Source: an uncultured Clostridia bacterium (GTDB lineage: Bacteria > Bacillota > Clostridia > TANB77 > CAG-508). Taken from it: a stretch of 38,328 bases of DNA. Both the position numbers and the translations under genes were made by a program. The notes under the pieces are model-generated. The model ran no database searches, was not told the DNA's origin, and saw only the letters and a list, made by a program, of their open reading frames with translations. Below, in pieces: positions 7,694-16,943 of the stretch (position 1 is the first letter of the stretch; the number at the start of each line of letters is the position of its first letter). The stretch lies in the NCBI GenBank assembly GCA_947625545.1, contig CANQOW010000004.1, positions 1 to 38,328 of the forward strand, in the 5' to 3' direction.

Positions 7694-7709
7694 AAAATAG
7701 ATATATAAT
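7681..7709 (+). promoter_or_regulatory. clpB sigma-A promoter
   Basis: TTGACA (7681-7686), a 17-base spacer and TATAAT (7704-7709): a perfect consensus, with its -35 inside the CIRCE-like operator. The start codon is 60 bases downstream. Confidence 0.85.
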
Positions 7710-7768
7710 TAAGAATGCAGATATATTATATATAAATTAGGTAAATAATATAATAGGAGGTAAAAAAA

Positions 7769-10354
7769 ATGAATACACAAAAATTAACACAAAAATCAGT
7801 TGAAGTAATTCAAAATGCTCAAAGTATAGCGAGCGAAAATAATAATCAACAAATAGAACAACTCCACATTTTATATGCTTTACTTACTATACAAGATAGT
7901 TTAATAAAACAAATATTTAATAAAATGCACATATCAGACCAATTTGAAAATCAAGTATTAAAAGAAATAGAAAAATTACCTAAAGTTACAGGTTCAAGAG
8001 AAATAGATAAAATGTATGTAACTCAAGATGTGGAAGATATGTTAGTAGAGAGTGAAAAAATTGCTAAAAATATGAAAGACGATTATGTATCTGTTGAGCA
8101 TTTAATGTTATCTTTATTTGATAAAGCAAATTCTAAAATTAAAGAATTATTTAGAGTTTTCAATATTAATAAAGATGAATTTATTAAAATTTTAGCAGAC
8201 ATTAGGGGAGGTGTAAATGTTAAAACAGATAATCCAGAAGAAACATATAATGTTTTAGAAAAATATGGCTTAGATTTAGTAGAATTAGCAAAGAAACAAA
8301 AATTAGACCCAGTAATAGGTAGAGATGATGAAATTAGAAATGTTATACGAATTTTATCTAGAAAAACCAAAAATAATCCTTGTTTAATAGGTGAACCGGG
8401 AGTAGGTAAAACCGCGATTGCTGAAGGTCTTGCTTTAAGAATTGTAAGGGGAGATGTCCCAGATGCTCTTAAAAATTGTACAATTTTTTCATTAGATATG
8501 GGTGCATTAGTTGCTGGTGCTAAATATAGAGGTGAATTTGAAGAAAGATTAAAAGCAGTTTTACAAGAAATTAAAAAAAGTGAAGGCAGAATAATATTAT
8601 TTATAGATGAACTTCATACAATCGTAGGTGCTGGTAAAACAGAGGGTGCTATGGATGCAGGAAATTTATTAAAGCCAATGCTTGCAAGAGGAGAATTACA
8701 CTGCATAGGTGCAACTACATTAAATGAATATAGAAAATATATTGAAAAAGATCCAGCATTAGAAAGACGTTTTCAACATGTAATGGTAGATGAACCTAGT
8801 GTTGAAGATACAATATCAATATTAAGAGGTTTAAAAGAAAAATATGAAGTTTATCATGGAGTACAAATTAGTGATAATGCAATAATTGCTGCAGCAACAC
8901 TTTCACATAGATATATTTCAGATAGATTTTTACCAGATAAAGCAATAGATTTAATTGATGAGGCTTGTTCTATGATTAAAACGGAGATGGAATCTATGCC
9001 TATTGAATTAGATGAAATTGCACATAAAATTACCCAACTTCAAATAGAAGAAACTGCTTTAAAAAAAGAAAAAGATGAATTATCTATAAAAAAATTAGAA
9101 GAAATAAAAAAAGAAATTGCAGAAATGCAAACAAAATTTAATGAAATGAAAGCAAAATGGGATAATGAAAAAGATGCTATTTCTAAAGTTCAAAAATTAC
9201 GTGAAGAATTAGAAAAAGTAAATGCTGAAATAGAAATGGCAGAAAGAAATTATGACTTAAATAAGGCAGCAGAATTAAAATATGGTAAATTACCACAACT
9301 TCAAAGCGAATTACAAAAAGAAGAAGAAATTGCAAATAAATCTAAGGAAAATAGTTTATTAAGAACTAAAGTTACTGATGAAGAAATTACAAAAATTATT
9401 GCAAAATGGACAGGCATTCCAGTTTCAAAACTTATGGAAAGTGAAAGAGAAAAAATTTTAAATTTAGGTAGTATTTTGCATAAAAGAGTTATAGGACAAG
9501 ATGATGCAGTTACTAAAGTTACAGAAGCAATAATTCGTTCAAGAGCGGGAATACAAGACCCAAATCGCCCAATAGGTTCTTTTATGTTTTTAGGACCAAC
9601 AGGCGTTGGAAAAACAGAACTTGCTAAAGCATTAGCAGAAGCATTATTTGATGATGAGAATAATATGATTAGAATAGATATGTCTGAATATATGGAGAAA
9701 TATTCTGTTTCTAGATTAATTGGAGCTCCTCCGGGCTATGTTGGATATGAAGAAGGTGGACAATTAACAGAAGCGGTTAGAAGAAAACCATATTCTGTTA
9801 TATTATTTGATGAAATAGAAAAAGCACATCCAGATGTTTTTAATGTATTGTTACAAGTCTTAGATGATGGAAGAATTACAGATTCACAAGGAAGAACAGT
9901 AGATTTTAAAAACACTATTATTATACTTACTTCTAATTTAGGTTCTGATATTATTTTAGAAGGTATAGATAAAGATGGAAATATTTCTGTTGAAGCGGAA
10001 GAAGAAGTTAATAATTTATTAAAACGAAATTTTAGACCAGAGTTTTTAAATCGTTTAAGTGAAATTATTTTGTATAAACCTCTAAAAAAAGATGAAATAA
10101 AAAATATACTTGATTTATTAATTTTGGATTTAAACAAAAGACTTTCAGATAAGCAAATTACAATTGAGTTAACTCCAAAAGCAAAAGAATATTTAATTGA
10201 TAATGGATATGATGCTGTATATGGTGCAAGACCATTAAAAAGATTTGTTCAAAAGAAGTTGGAAACTTTAGTTGCTATAAAAATTCTTGATCAAACTATA
10301 CTTCCAAAATCAAAAATTAAAGTTGATTTTGATGGTAGTAATTTAGTTATTTAA
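7769..10354 (+). CDS. clpB: ATP-dependent chaperone ClpB (Hsp100 disaggregase)
   Basis: ClpB rescues aggregated proteins together with the DnaK system. The 861 residues show the full order. The Clp N-domain repeats span about 1-145. NBD1 has Walker A GEPGVGKT at 208-215 and Walker B LFIDELHTIVGAG. A long coiled-coil M-domain at about 405-525 (ALKKEKDELSIKKLEEIKK and further heptads) marks ClpB rather than ClpC. NBD2 has Walker A GPTGVGKT at 609-616 and the substrate loop GAPPGYVGYEEGG, and a C-terminal D2-small domain follows. TAGGAGG precedes the ATG. The CIRCE-like operator at 7667-7693 predicts HrcA-controlled heat induction. Confidence 0.97.
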   Translation: MNTQKLTQKSVEVIQNAQSIASENNNQQIEQLHILYALLTIQDSLIKQIFNKMHISDQFENQVLKEIEKLPKVTGSREIDKMYVTQDVEDMLVESEKIAKNMKDDYVSVEHLMLSLFDKANSKIKELFRVFNINKDEFIKILADIRGGVNVKTDNPEETYNVLEKYGLDLVELAKKQKLDPVIGRDDEIRNVIRILSRKTKNNPCLIGEPGVGKTAIAEGLALRIVRGDVPDALKNCTIFSLDMGALVAGAKYRGEFEERLKAVLQEIKKSEGRIILFIDELHTIVGAGKTEGAMDAGNLLKPMLARGELHCIGATTLNEYRKYIEKDPALERRFQHVMVDEPSVEDTISILRGLKEKYEVYHGVQISDNAIIAAATLSHRYISDRFLPDKAIDLIDEACSMIKTEMESMPIELDEIAHKITQLQIEETALKKEKDELSIKKLEEIKKEIAEMQTKFNEMKAKWDNEKDAISKVQKLREELEKVNAEIEMAERNYDLNKAAELKYGKLPQLQSELQKEEEIANKSKENSLLRTKVTDEEITKIIAKWTGIPVSKLMESEREKILNLGSILHKRVIGQDDAVTKVTEAIIRSRAGIQDPNRPIGSFMFLGPTGVGKTELAKALAEALFDDENNMIRIDMSEYMEKYSVSRLIGAPPGYVGYEEGGQLTEAVRRKPYSVILFDEIEKAHPDVFNVLLQVLDDGRITDSQGRTVDFKNTIIILTSNLGSDIILEGIDKDGNISVEAEEEVNNLLKRNFRPEFLNRLSEIILYKPLKKDEIKNILDLLILDLNKRLSDKQITIELTPKAKEYLIDNGYDAVYGARPLKRFVQKKLETLVAIKILDQTILPKSKIKVDFDGSNLVI

Positions 10355-10386
10355 TAAATTTTATATAATGTATTAAAAATTTGCTC

Positions 10387-10415
10387 TTGACAAACAAGGT
10401 ATATAATTATAATAT
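10387..10415 (+). promoter_or_regulatory. Promoter of dut
   Basis: TTGACA (10387-10392), a 17-base spacer and TAATAT (10410-10415). The start codon is about 60 bases downstream. Confidence 0.65.
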
Positions 10416-10474
10416 ATAAATGTAAATTGTATGAAAAAATACAACTAAAATAAAATTTGAAAGGGAAGAAAAAA

Positions 10475-10936
10475 ATGGAAAAATTAAGAGGATTTGAAAT
10501 AGCAAAAGGATTTGAAGATAAAGGAATAACAATGCCAGTTAGAAAAACAAAATTTTCAGCAGGATATGATATTACTTCAGCAGAAGATTGTATAATACCA
10601 GGTTTTAAAAAAGGAATGAAACCAACATTAGTAAAAACAGGTATAAAAGCATATATGCAAGATGACGAAGTATTAATATTGGCTAACAGAAGTTCTAATC
10701 CAGGAAAAAAAGGATTAATATTAGCAAATAGTATAGGAGTAATAGATAAAGATTATTATGGAAATCCAGATAATGATGGACATATAATGTTTGCATTTTA
10801 TAACATAAAAGAAGAAGACATAGAAATAAAAAAAGGAGATGCAATAGGTCAAGGAATATTCCAAAAATACTACGTAACAGATGATGATAATGCACAAGAT
10901 GAAAGAATAGGGGGCTTTGGCTCAACAAATAAATAA
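10475..10936 (+). CDS. dut: dUTP diphosphatase (dUTPase family)
   Basis: The enzyme hydrolyses dUTP to dUMP, keeping uracil out of DNA and feeding dTMP synthesis. The five trimeric-dUTPase motifs appear in order in 153 residues: AGYDITSAED (1), NRSSNPGKKGLILANS (2), GVIDKDYYGNPDNDGH (3, with a few extra residues), IKKGDAIGQGIFQKYY (4) and ERIGGFGSTNK (5). Motif 2 has SSNPGKK where many enzymes read SGLAxK. I chose the ATG behind GAAAGGGA; an in-frame TTG 18 bases upstream would put the start inside the ribosome binding site. Confidence 0.88.
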   Translation: MEKLRGFEIAKGFEDKGITMPVRKTKFSAGYDITSAEDCIIPGFKKGMKPTLVKTGIKAYMQDDEVLILANRSSNPGKKGLILANSIGVIDKDYYGNPDNDGHIMFAFYNIKEEDIEIKKGDAIGQGIFQKYYVTDDDNAQDERIGGFGSTNK

Positions 10937-10951
10937 TAAAAAGGTGAACAA

Positions 10952-12316
10952 ATGTCAGAAAAAAGAAAAGGTATAAGAGTAATAGATGTTATAGTTACGG
11001 CTATATTAGTTGTAATTCTTGTATATGTATATAATTTATATAAAGATACAACATTTAATGATTTTATTAGAACAGAATATAAAATGGGAAAATCTGATTT
11101 TATTAGAGATAAAGAAATAAAATATTCAGATGTATATAGTTATAAAATAAGATCTAATGAGTTTAATGATGCAGCATTTTATAAATCCATTGATGTAACT
11201 CCAAATACAGTATATAAAGTTTCTTGTATGGTAAAAACAGAAAATGTTAAAACAGAACAAGAATTTTCAGAAGCAGGAGCACATATAAGTATTTTAGATA
11301 CTGTAGAAAAATCTAAAAGTATAGTAGGAACTCAAGATTGGCAAGAAATAGAATTATTATTTAATTCAAAAAACAGAACAAGTGTAGATGTTGGTTTTAG
11401 ACTTGGTGGATATGAAGATGATTGTTCTGGAACGGTATGGTTTTCAGATTTTAAGATTGAATCTGGTGTAGAAGATACTTCAAATGAATGGAATTTTGTT
11501 TGTTTTATTTTTAAGAATGTAGATATTGAAAATAATTCAGAAGGCTATAATGTAACTTTAAATATGAGTCAAGAAGATATTAACGAAATGAAAAATAATA
11601 TGAACAGATTTAAAAATTCATGTGAAGAACTATCAGGATACAATATGAGAGTAAATTATGATATTATAGAAATTAATGAGCCATTAACATCACTTTCATA
11701 TAACGAAGATAGTGGATATTATGTTGCTCCAGAAAATGTTATGAATATAATTGACCCATATTTAGAAGAAAAATCTTACGACCATATATTTTTATGCGTA
11801 AGATTAGGAGATATGATAACACAAACTCAATACGATTGGTTAGGTTTAGGTGGAATTTCATATAAAGGAATGGGATTTTCAAATATAAGATTACCAAATG
11901 ATACAAATAGTTATACATACCAATATATTACACGAAGAAATACATTTCCAGAAGAAGTATTTATTCATGAATTTTTACACTCATTAGAAAGAAACCAAGC
12001 ATCTTATGGATATAATGTACCTGCGTTACATGATTATGGATTATATGGTTATAAAAATGAAGCAGTAATTGGTCAAAGAGAATGGTATAGGGATTATATG
12101 CAAAAAAATATAGATAGCAATGGAGAAAAAATAGGATTAGAAAGTTTTATATATACAGCAAAACCTGTACATGAAGAAGATTTTGAATTTTCGTATGATT
12201 TTTCAGAAAAAATATATAGTGAACCTAAAAATGTAATTGAAGATTTTATGATGATATTAAAAAGAATAAAAAATATTTTTGAAAATAAAGCAAATTTAAA
12301 TGAAAATGTAATATAA
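10952..12316 (+). CDS. Membrane-anchored protein with carbohydrate-binding-like and HExxH domains
   Basis: The 454-residue protein starts with a basic cytoplasmic stub and one membrane segment (about 9-27), placing the rest outside the cell. Residues about 60-175 read as a beta-sandwich resembling CBM4/9-like ligand-binding modules (SIDVTPNTVYKVSCMVKTEN, later TVWFSDFKIESG). The second half contains FIHEFLHSLERN with HEFLH at 339-343, the zinc metallopeptidase HExxH pattern, and a further His at 360 (ALHDYGLYGY) that could complete the zinc site. No named family was recognised. It starts 15 bases after dut and ends at a strong terminator. A cell-wall or glycoprotein-targeting peptidase is a reasonable inference, not shown. 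Confidence 0.75.
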   Translation: MSEKRKGIRVIDVIVTAILVVILVYVYNLYKDTTFNDFIRTEYKMGKSDFIRDKEIKYSDVYSYKIRSNEFNDAAFYKSIDVTPNTVYKVSCMVKTENVKTEQEFSEAGAHISILDTVEKSKSIVGTQDWQEIELLFNSKNRTSVDVGFRLGGYEDDCSGTVWFSDFKIESGVEDTSNEWNFVCFIFKNVDIENNSEGYNVTLNMSQEDINEMKNNMNRFKNSCEELSGYNMRVNYDIIEINEPLTSLSYNEDSGYYVAPENVMNIIDPYLEEKSYDHIFLCVRLGDMITQTQYDWLGLGGISYKGMGFSNIRLPNDTNSYTYQYITRRNTFPEEVFIHEFLHSLERNQASYGYNVPALHDYGLYGYKNEAVIGQREWYRDYMQKNIDSNGEKIGLESFIYTAKPVHEEDFEFSYDFSEKIYSEPKNVIEDFMMILKRIKNIFENKANLNENVI

Positions 12317-12338
12317 AATAAATTATAATTAAAAAAAT

Positions 12339-12404
12339 AAGAGGGTATAAAATGAACTATTTTACAAAAATGTATAGTTCAAAATGTACCCTCTTAATTT
12401 TTTA
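12339..12404. terminator. Bidirectional terminator with a double-stem hairpin
   Basis: AAGAGGGTA pairs with TACCCTCTT, followed by a T-rich tail, and encloses an inner stem TGAACTA/TATAGTTCA. It lies between the convergent 10952 gene and leuS. Confidence 0.85.
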
Positions 12405-12405
12405 A

Positions 12406-14814
12406 TTATTTCACAACTATATTATAGATTTTATTTTTAACATAAATTTCTTTTACAATAGTTTTACCTTCTATTAAAGAAGAAGCCTCATTATGTACTG
12501 CATTTTTAATAGTTTCTTCATCAGCATTTGCACTAATCATAATAGTTTTTCTTAATTTACCATTAATTTGAATAGGTAATTCAATTTCAGAATCAATGGT
12601 TTTAGATTCATCATAAATTGGCCAACTAGATTCACATAGTGGTTTAAATCCTATTTGCTCATTAAGTTCTTCAGTAATATGAGGAGCAATAGGGTTTAAT
12701 AAAGTTAAAAGTACATGGTAATCATCTTTAGTAATACTCTCTTGTTCGTCAAAAGCATTTACTAAAATCATTAATGCAGAAACTGCAGTATTATATGCCA
12801 TAGTTGTTAAATCATTTTGTACTTTTTTAATTGTTTTATGAATTAATGATTCTAAATTCTTAGAATATCCTTCACCATCAGAAATTTTATCTTTTAAACG
12901 AATTATTTTATCAATAAATCTACTGCAACCCTTTAAAGAATCTGTACTCCATGGAGCGTCTTGTTGATAATCACCCATAAACATTTCATAAATTCTTAAA
13001 GCATCTGCTCCAAACTCATTAACAACGTCATCAGGATTTATAACATTTCCCTTAGATTTACTCATTTTTTCATTATTACTTCCTAAAACCATACCATGAC
13101 TTACACGAGTCCAAATCATTTCTTTATTAGGAACTAAACCAATATTATACAAGAATTGAACCCAAAATCTTGCATATAGAAGGTGTCTTGCAGTATGCTC
13201 CATACCACCATTATACCAGTCAACTTTATTCCAATATTTCATAGCATCCATAGAAGCAAACTCTTTATCATTATGAGCATCCATAAAACGTAAGAAATAC
13301 CAACTAGAACCAGCCCAGTTAGGCATAGTGTCTGTTTCTCTTTTTGCAGGACCATGACAACATGGACAAGTAGTATTAACCCAATCTGTAATATTAGCAA
13401 GAGGACTTTCACCATTTTCAGTAGGTTCATATTCTGCAACATCTGGTAATAATAAAGGTAAATCTTCTTCCTTCATAGGTTGCCAACCACATTTTTCACA
13501 GTAAATCATAGGAATTGGCTCTCCCCAAAATCTTTGACGTGAGAAAATCCAATCTCTCATTTTATAATTATTAACTTCTCTTGCAATTCCTTTATCTACT
13601 AATTTTTTAGTTATAGCCTTTTTAGCCTCTTCAACAGTTAAGCCTGTAAATTCTTCTGAATTAATTAATTTACAACCTTTACCTAAATAATCTGTTTTTT
13701 CAAATGCACAATTAGTTGTATCTGCACCATCTATAACTTGAAGCATTTCTAGATTATGTGCTTTTGCATATTCAAAGTCTCTTTGGTCATGACTAGGAAC
13801 AGCCATAACAGCACCTGTACCATAATCACCTAATACGAAATCACCTAAAAATATTGGAACTTCTTTTCCATTTACAGGGTTAATGGCTTTAATACCTTTA
13901 ACTTCGCACCCTGTTTTACCTTTGTTTAAATCAGTTCTATCCATATTAGTTTTTTGAGCAGTTTCTTCTATGTATTTATTAACTTCATCTTTATTTTGTA
14001 TTCTTGGCATTAATTCTTTTATTAATTTACCATCAGGAGCAATTACAAAGAATGTAATACCATAAACAGTTTCTATACAAGTTGTAAAAATAGAGAAACT
14101 ACCTCCACCAACTATTTGAACATCTAATTCAACACCAGTAGATTTACCAATCCAATTAATTTGACCTAATTTTACTTTATCAGCAAAATTAGTATCATCA
14201 AGACCTTTTAATAAATCTTCTGCATAGTTACTCATTCTAAGCATCCATTGAGATTTTTCTTTTTGAACAACCTTTGTTCCACATCTTTCACAAACACCGC
14301 CAGCGGCATCTTCATTAGAAAGAACAGATTTACAAGTTGGACACCAGTTTACAGGAATTGTATCTTTGTAAGCCATACCATGTTTATAGAATTGTAAAAA
14401 CTGCCATTGAGTCCATTTATAATATTCTGGGTCAGTTGTTGAAAATTCACGAGACCAATCAAAAGAAAAACCTAAATTTTTCATTTGACCTTTAAATGTT
14501 TTTATATTCTCTTTTACGGCGTCTTTTGGGTGAATATGATTTTTTATTGCATATTGCTCAGCAGGAGAGCCAAAAGCATCCCATCCCATTGGATATAACA
14601 CATTATAACCTTGCATTCTTTTCATTCTAGCAATAGCATCTTGTGCTGTATAACTTCTAACATGACCAACATGAAGTCCACTACCAGAAGGATAAGGAAA
14701 TTCAACCAATACATAATATGGCTCTTTTTTATCTCCTGTAATAGCTTTAAAAGATTCTTTATTATCCCAATATTTTTGCCATTTTTTTTCTACTTCTTTA
14801 AAATTGTATGCCAT
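12406..14814 (-). CDS. leuS: Leucyl-tRNA synthetase
   Basis: This class I synthetase charges tRNA-Leu. The 802 residues show the HIGH-type signature PYPSGSGLHVGH (HVGH at 48-51) and the KMSKS loop at about 583-587 (NEKMSKSKGNVINPDD). They also show a zinc-binding segment NWCPTCKSVLSNEDA...CERCG, the CP1 editing domain with GTGAVMAVPSHDQRD, and a second CxxC pair in YCEKCGWQPM. AAGGAGG precedes the ATG. There is no room for a T-box leader in the 128-base divergent gap to rsmA. Expression level is high by its strong ribosome binding site. Confidence 0.97.
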   Translation of the reverse strand: MAYNFKEVEKKWQKYWDNKESFKAITGDKKEPYYVLVEFPYPSGSGLHVGHVRSYTAQDAIARMKRMQGYNVLYPMGWDAFGSPAEQYAIKNHIHPKDAVKENIKTFKGQMKNLGFSFDWSREFSTTDPEYYKWTQWQFLQFYKHGMAYKDTIPVNWCPTCKSVLSNEDAAGGVCERCGTKVVQKEKSQWMLRMSNYAEDLLKGLDDTNFADKVKLGQINWIGKSTGVELDVQIVGGGSFSIFTTCIETVYGITFFVIAPDGKLIKELMPRIQNKDEVNKYIEETAQKTNMDRTDLNKGKTGCEVKGIKAINPVNGKEVPIFLGDFVLGDYGTGAVMAVPSHDQRDFEYAKAHNLEMLQVIDGADTTNCAFEKTDYLGKGCKLINSEEFTGLTVEEAKKAITKKLVDKGIAREVNNYKMRDWIFSRQRFWGEPIPMIYCEKCGWQPMKEEDLPLLLPDVAEYEPTENGESPLANITDWVNTTCPCCHGPAKRETDTMPNWAGSSWYFLRFMDAHNDKEFASMDAMKYWNKVDWYNGGMEHTARHLLYARFWVQFLYNIGLVPNKEMIWTRVSHGMVLGSNNEKMSKSKGNVINPDDVVNEFGADALRIYEMFMGDYQQDAPWSTDSLKGCSRFIDKIIRLKDKISDGEGYSKNLESLIHKTIKKVQNDLTTMAYNTAVSALMILVNAFDEQESITKDDYHVLLTLLNPIAPHITEELNEQIGFKPLCESSWPIYDESKTIDSEIELPIQINGKLRKTIMISANADEETIKNAVHNEASSLIEGKTIVKEIYVKNKIYNIVVK

Positions 14815-14910
14815 AATATTCCTCCTTGTTTTTAATTAGTACTATTCATAAAATAGTAGGTATATTATATAACATTTTTTTTATAAAATAAAGACTTTTG
14901 TAAGATTTTG

Positions 14911-14919
14911 TGATATAAT
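14911..14919 (+). promoter_or_regulatory. Extended -10 promoter of rsmA
   Basis: TGATATAAT forms an extended -10 element 24 bases before the rsmA ATG. No good -35 hexamer is visible upstream. Confidence 0.45.
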
Positions 14920-14942
14920 TTTACTATTATAAAGGAGTCGTA

Positions 14943-15794
14943 ATGGAAAATTTATTTAATGAAACAAAAAGTATAATGAAAAAATATGGCATTTATGCAA
15001 ATAAATCTTTAGGACAGAATTTTTTAATAGATGAAAATGTAGTAGAAAATATAGTAAATTCAGCAAATATAACAAGTGAAGATTTAATAATTGAAATAGG
15101 ACCAGGTTTAGGAACATTAACAAAAGAACTATTAAAAAAAGCAGGTAAAGTTATTTGTGTAGAATTAGATACTAAAATGATAAAAATTTTAAAAGATAGA
15201 TTTGAAAATCTAGAAATTATAAACAATGATATTTTAAAAGTTGATTTAAATAGTATAATAAATGAAAATTTAAAAAACTTATCTTTAAAACACGCAAAAA
15301 TTGTAGCAAATTTACCATACTATATTACAACTCCAATAATAATGAAATTATTAGAAGATAAACTAAATATAGAAAGCATCACAGTTATGATACAAAAAGA
15401 AGTAGCAGATAGATTAATAGCAATTCCGGGAGACAAATTATCTGGTGCAATAACATATTCAATATATTATTATGCAGTAGCAGAAAGCATTATGGAAGTA
15501 CCAAATAATTCATTTTTACCAGAGCCAGAGGTTACATCAAAAGTAATAAAATTAAATTTGAGAAAAGAACCACCAATAAAAGTTAAAGATGAAGAATTAA
15601 TGTTTAAAATTATAAAATTAGCATTTATGCAAAGAAGAAAAACCTTATTAAATTCTTTATCTAATGGAAATATATTTGAAAGTAAAGAGCAAATTAGTAA
15701 TATGTTAAACGAATTAAATATAGACAAAAATATAAGGGGAGAAGCATTAACAATAGAACAGTTTGCAGAAATTTCGAATTATATAAAGCATTAA
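14943..15794 (+). CDS. rsmA: 16S rRNA dimethyladenosine transferase RsmA (KsgA)
   Basis: RsmA dimethylates two adjacent adenines near the 3' end of 16S rRNA, a late check in 30S assembly. The 283-residue protein begins with the family pattern YANKSLGQNFLID. It has the SAM-binding loop IEIGPGLGTLTKEL (near 51), the acidic VELD, and catalytic NLPYY at 123-127. The family's C-terminal patterns FLPEPEVTSKVIKL and FMQRRKTLLNSL are also present. AAAGGAG precedes the ATG. It is divergent from leuS. Confidence 0.96.
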   Translation: MENLFNETKSIMKKYGIYANKSLGQNFLIDENVVENIVNSANITSEDLIIEIGPGLGTLTKELLKKAGKVICVELDTKMIKILKDRFENLEIINNDILKVDLNSIINENLKNLSLKHAKIVANLPYYITTPIIMKLLEDKLNIESITVMIQKEVADRLIAIPGDKLSGAITYSIYYYAVAESIMEVPNNSFLPEPEVTSKVIKLNLRKEPPIKVKDEELMFKIIKLAFMQRRKTLLNSLSNGNIFESKEQISNMLNELNIDKNIRGEALTIEQFAEISNYIKH

Positions 15795-15844
15795 CATTTG
15801 TTGTATAAAAATAAACTGTTTTTCATAAAATATAAATATAATTA

Positions 15845-15873
15845 TTGACATTTATTTGTATAAATGTTATAAT
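15845..15873 (+). promoter_or_regulatory. Perfect sigma-A promoter driving a candidate ncRNA
   Basis: TTGACA (15845-15850), exactly 17 bases, then TATAAT (15868-15873). No ORF follows before the terminator, and the next gene is on the opposite strand. Confidence 0.8.
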
Positions 15874-15879
15874 TATTTT

Positions 15880-16002
15880 ACCAAAAGAATTAAATTCTTT
15901 GTTCGGTCGATAGCTAGAAACTGATTTTTAAAAATTAAGCGTATGTTAAGTACGTCAGTCTAGTTGGGAAAAGGTTACTTAAAAGTAGCCTTTTTTCTTT
16001 TT
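15880..16002 (+). ncRNA. Candidate small noncoding RNA of about 120 nt
   Basis: Bounded by a perfect promoter (-10 ending at 15873) and an intrinsic terminator (15971-16002). The transcript has a 5' hairpin AAAGAAT/ATTCTTT and a central stem CTAGAAACTGA/TCAGTCTAG with a small bulge. That stem encloses an AU-rich stem and CGTA/TACG, and the terminator hairpin follows. The longest ATG ORF inside is six codons. It does not show the signature sequences of SRP RNA, tmRNA, RNase P or a T-box. The family is not recognised; 6S or a regulatory sRNA are possibilities. Confidence 0.6.
15971..16002. terminator. Intrinsic terminator of the candidate ncRNA
   Basis: GGTTACTT and AAGTAGCC form an eight-pair stem with a two-base loop followed by TTTTTTCTTTTT. 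On the other strand the stem is followed by TTTTCCC, so it may also end the DUF3800 transcript. Confidence 0.85.
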
Positions 16003-16003
16003 G

Positions 16004-16762
16004 TTATGGCAAAAATATTTTATAATTTACGAATTCAATTTTTTTAGAAAAACTTGTTATATCATTTATATTATTCAAATAAAATTTTCTAACAGTTCCT
16101 GCTACTAAATCAGAAGCTTGAATTAAATAACTTTTTTCAGATTTTTGATAACAAACATTAACTTCTAAATCAGAGTTTACTATAGGAGATTTTATAGAAC
16201 TATAATTATAATTAAAAATACCATATTTTAATTCTTCAATTATACCATCTTTTAAATTATAATATCCATTGGTTTTTGTTGTTTGTTCATCAATATTTAA
16301 AACCAATTTTATAGGTAAATCGGGATTTATACGATTTTCTTTAATTAAACACTTTATTGTGTGTTTAATTAATAATTTTAAAGAATAATCTAAAAATCTA
16401 CCTCTTGATGCTGTATCATTTTTTATATTAGGATAAACTTTATCATTATTAATTATGCAACAAAGAATAGAATATTTTTTTATATAATTCATTAATTGTC
16501 TATTATGTTTAGGTTTTAACATATTATGTTTTAATTCTGGACAACATTTATTATTAGAACATATAGAAATATCTTTATTGCAATATTTACACTTTATACT
16601 TTCAGTAATACTTCTATATTGTGTTATAAATTTATCTTTTTCTTTTTTTGAAGTAAATACCAGACCAGCATAAACAGAAACTTTTTCACTATTTACTAAT
16701 TTACCTGAATCATCAATATTTATATATATTGTTTGTTCTGTATTATTTTTATCAAATTCCAT
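16004..16762 (-). CDS. DUF3800 domain-containing protein
   Basis: The product begins with the DUF3800 hallmark: a short strand and an acidic pair in IYINIDDSGKL. It ends with the conserved ASDLVAGTVRKFY. DUF3800 proteins are predicted RNase H-like nucleases often found near mobile or defence genes; function is unproven. A Cys-rich insert at about 70-95 (CKYCNKDISICSNNKCCPEL) could bind zinc. The ATG chosen has AAAGGAAA upstream and gives 252 residues; a longer in-frame start 66 bases earlier adds an AT-rich hydrophobic extension with no ribosome binding site. Confidence 0.8.
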   Translation of the reverse strand: MEFDKNNTEQTIYINIDDSGKLVNSEKVSVYAGLVFTSKKEKDKFITQYRSITESIKCKYCNKDISICSNNKCCPELKHNMLKPKHNRQLMNYIKKYSILCCIINNDKVYPNIKNDTASRGRFLDYSLKLLIKHTIKCLIKENRINPDLPIKLVLNIDEQTTKTNGYYNLKDGIIEELKYGIFNYNYSSIKSPIVNSDLEVNVCYQKSEKSYLIQASDLVAGTVRKFYLNNINDITSFSKKIEFVNYKIFLP

Positions 16763-16856
16763 AGGCAATTTCCTTTCTAAAAAATTAATGAAATTATTAT
16801 AACATAATAAAAAGAAAATTGTAAACATAAAAAGAGAGAAATTTTAAAACGCATAC

Positions 16857-16884
16857 TTGAAAATAAAAAGTAATATGATATAAT
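16857..16884 (+). promoter_or_regulatory. Promoter of dapF-dapL
   Basis: TTGAAA (16857-16862), a 16-base spacer and TATAAT (16879-16884), 59 bases before the dapF start codon. Confidence 0.6.
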
Positions 16885-16943
16885 AATGAAAATAGAATAT
16901 AACTATAATCTATTTTTATATATAAGAAAATAAGGTGATAAAT

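Noticed and set aside
10457-10474. Upstream in-frame TTG start for dut
   Set aside because: It overlaps the GAAAGGGA ribosome binding site of the ATG at 10475 and would add only a Lys-rich hexapeptide.
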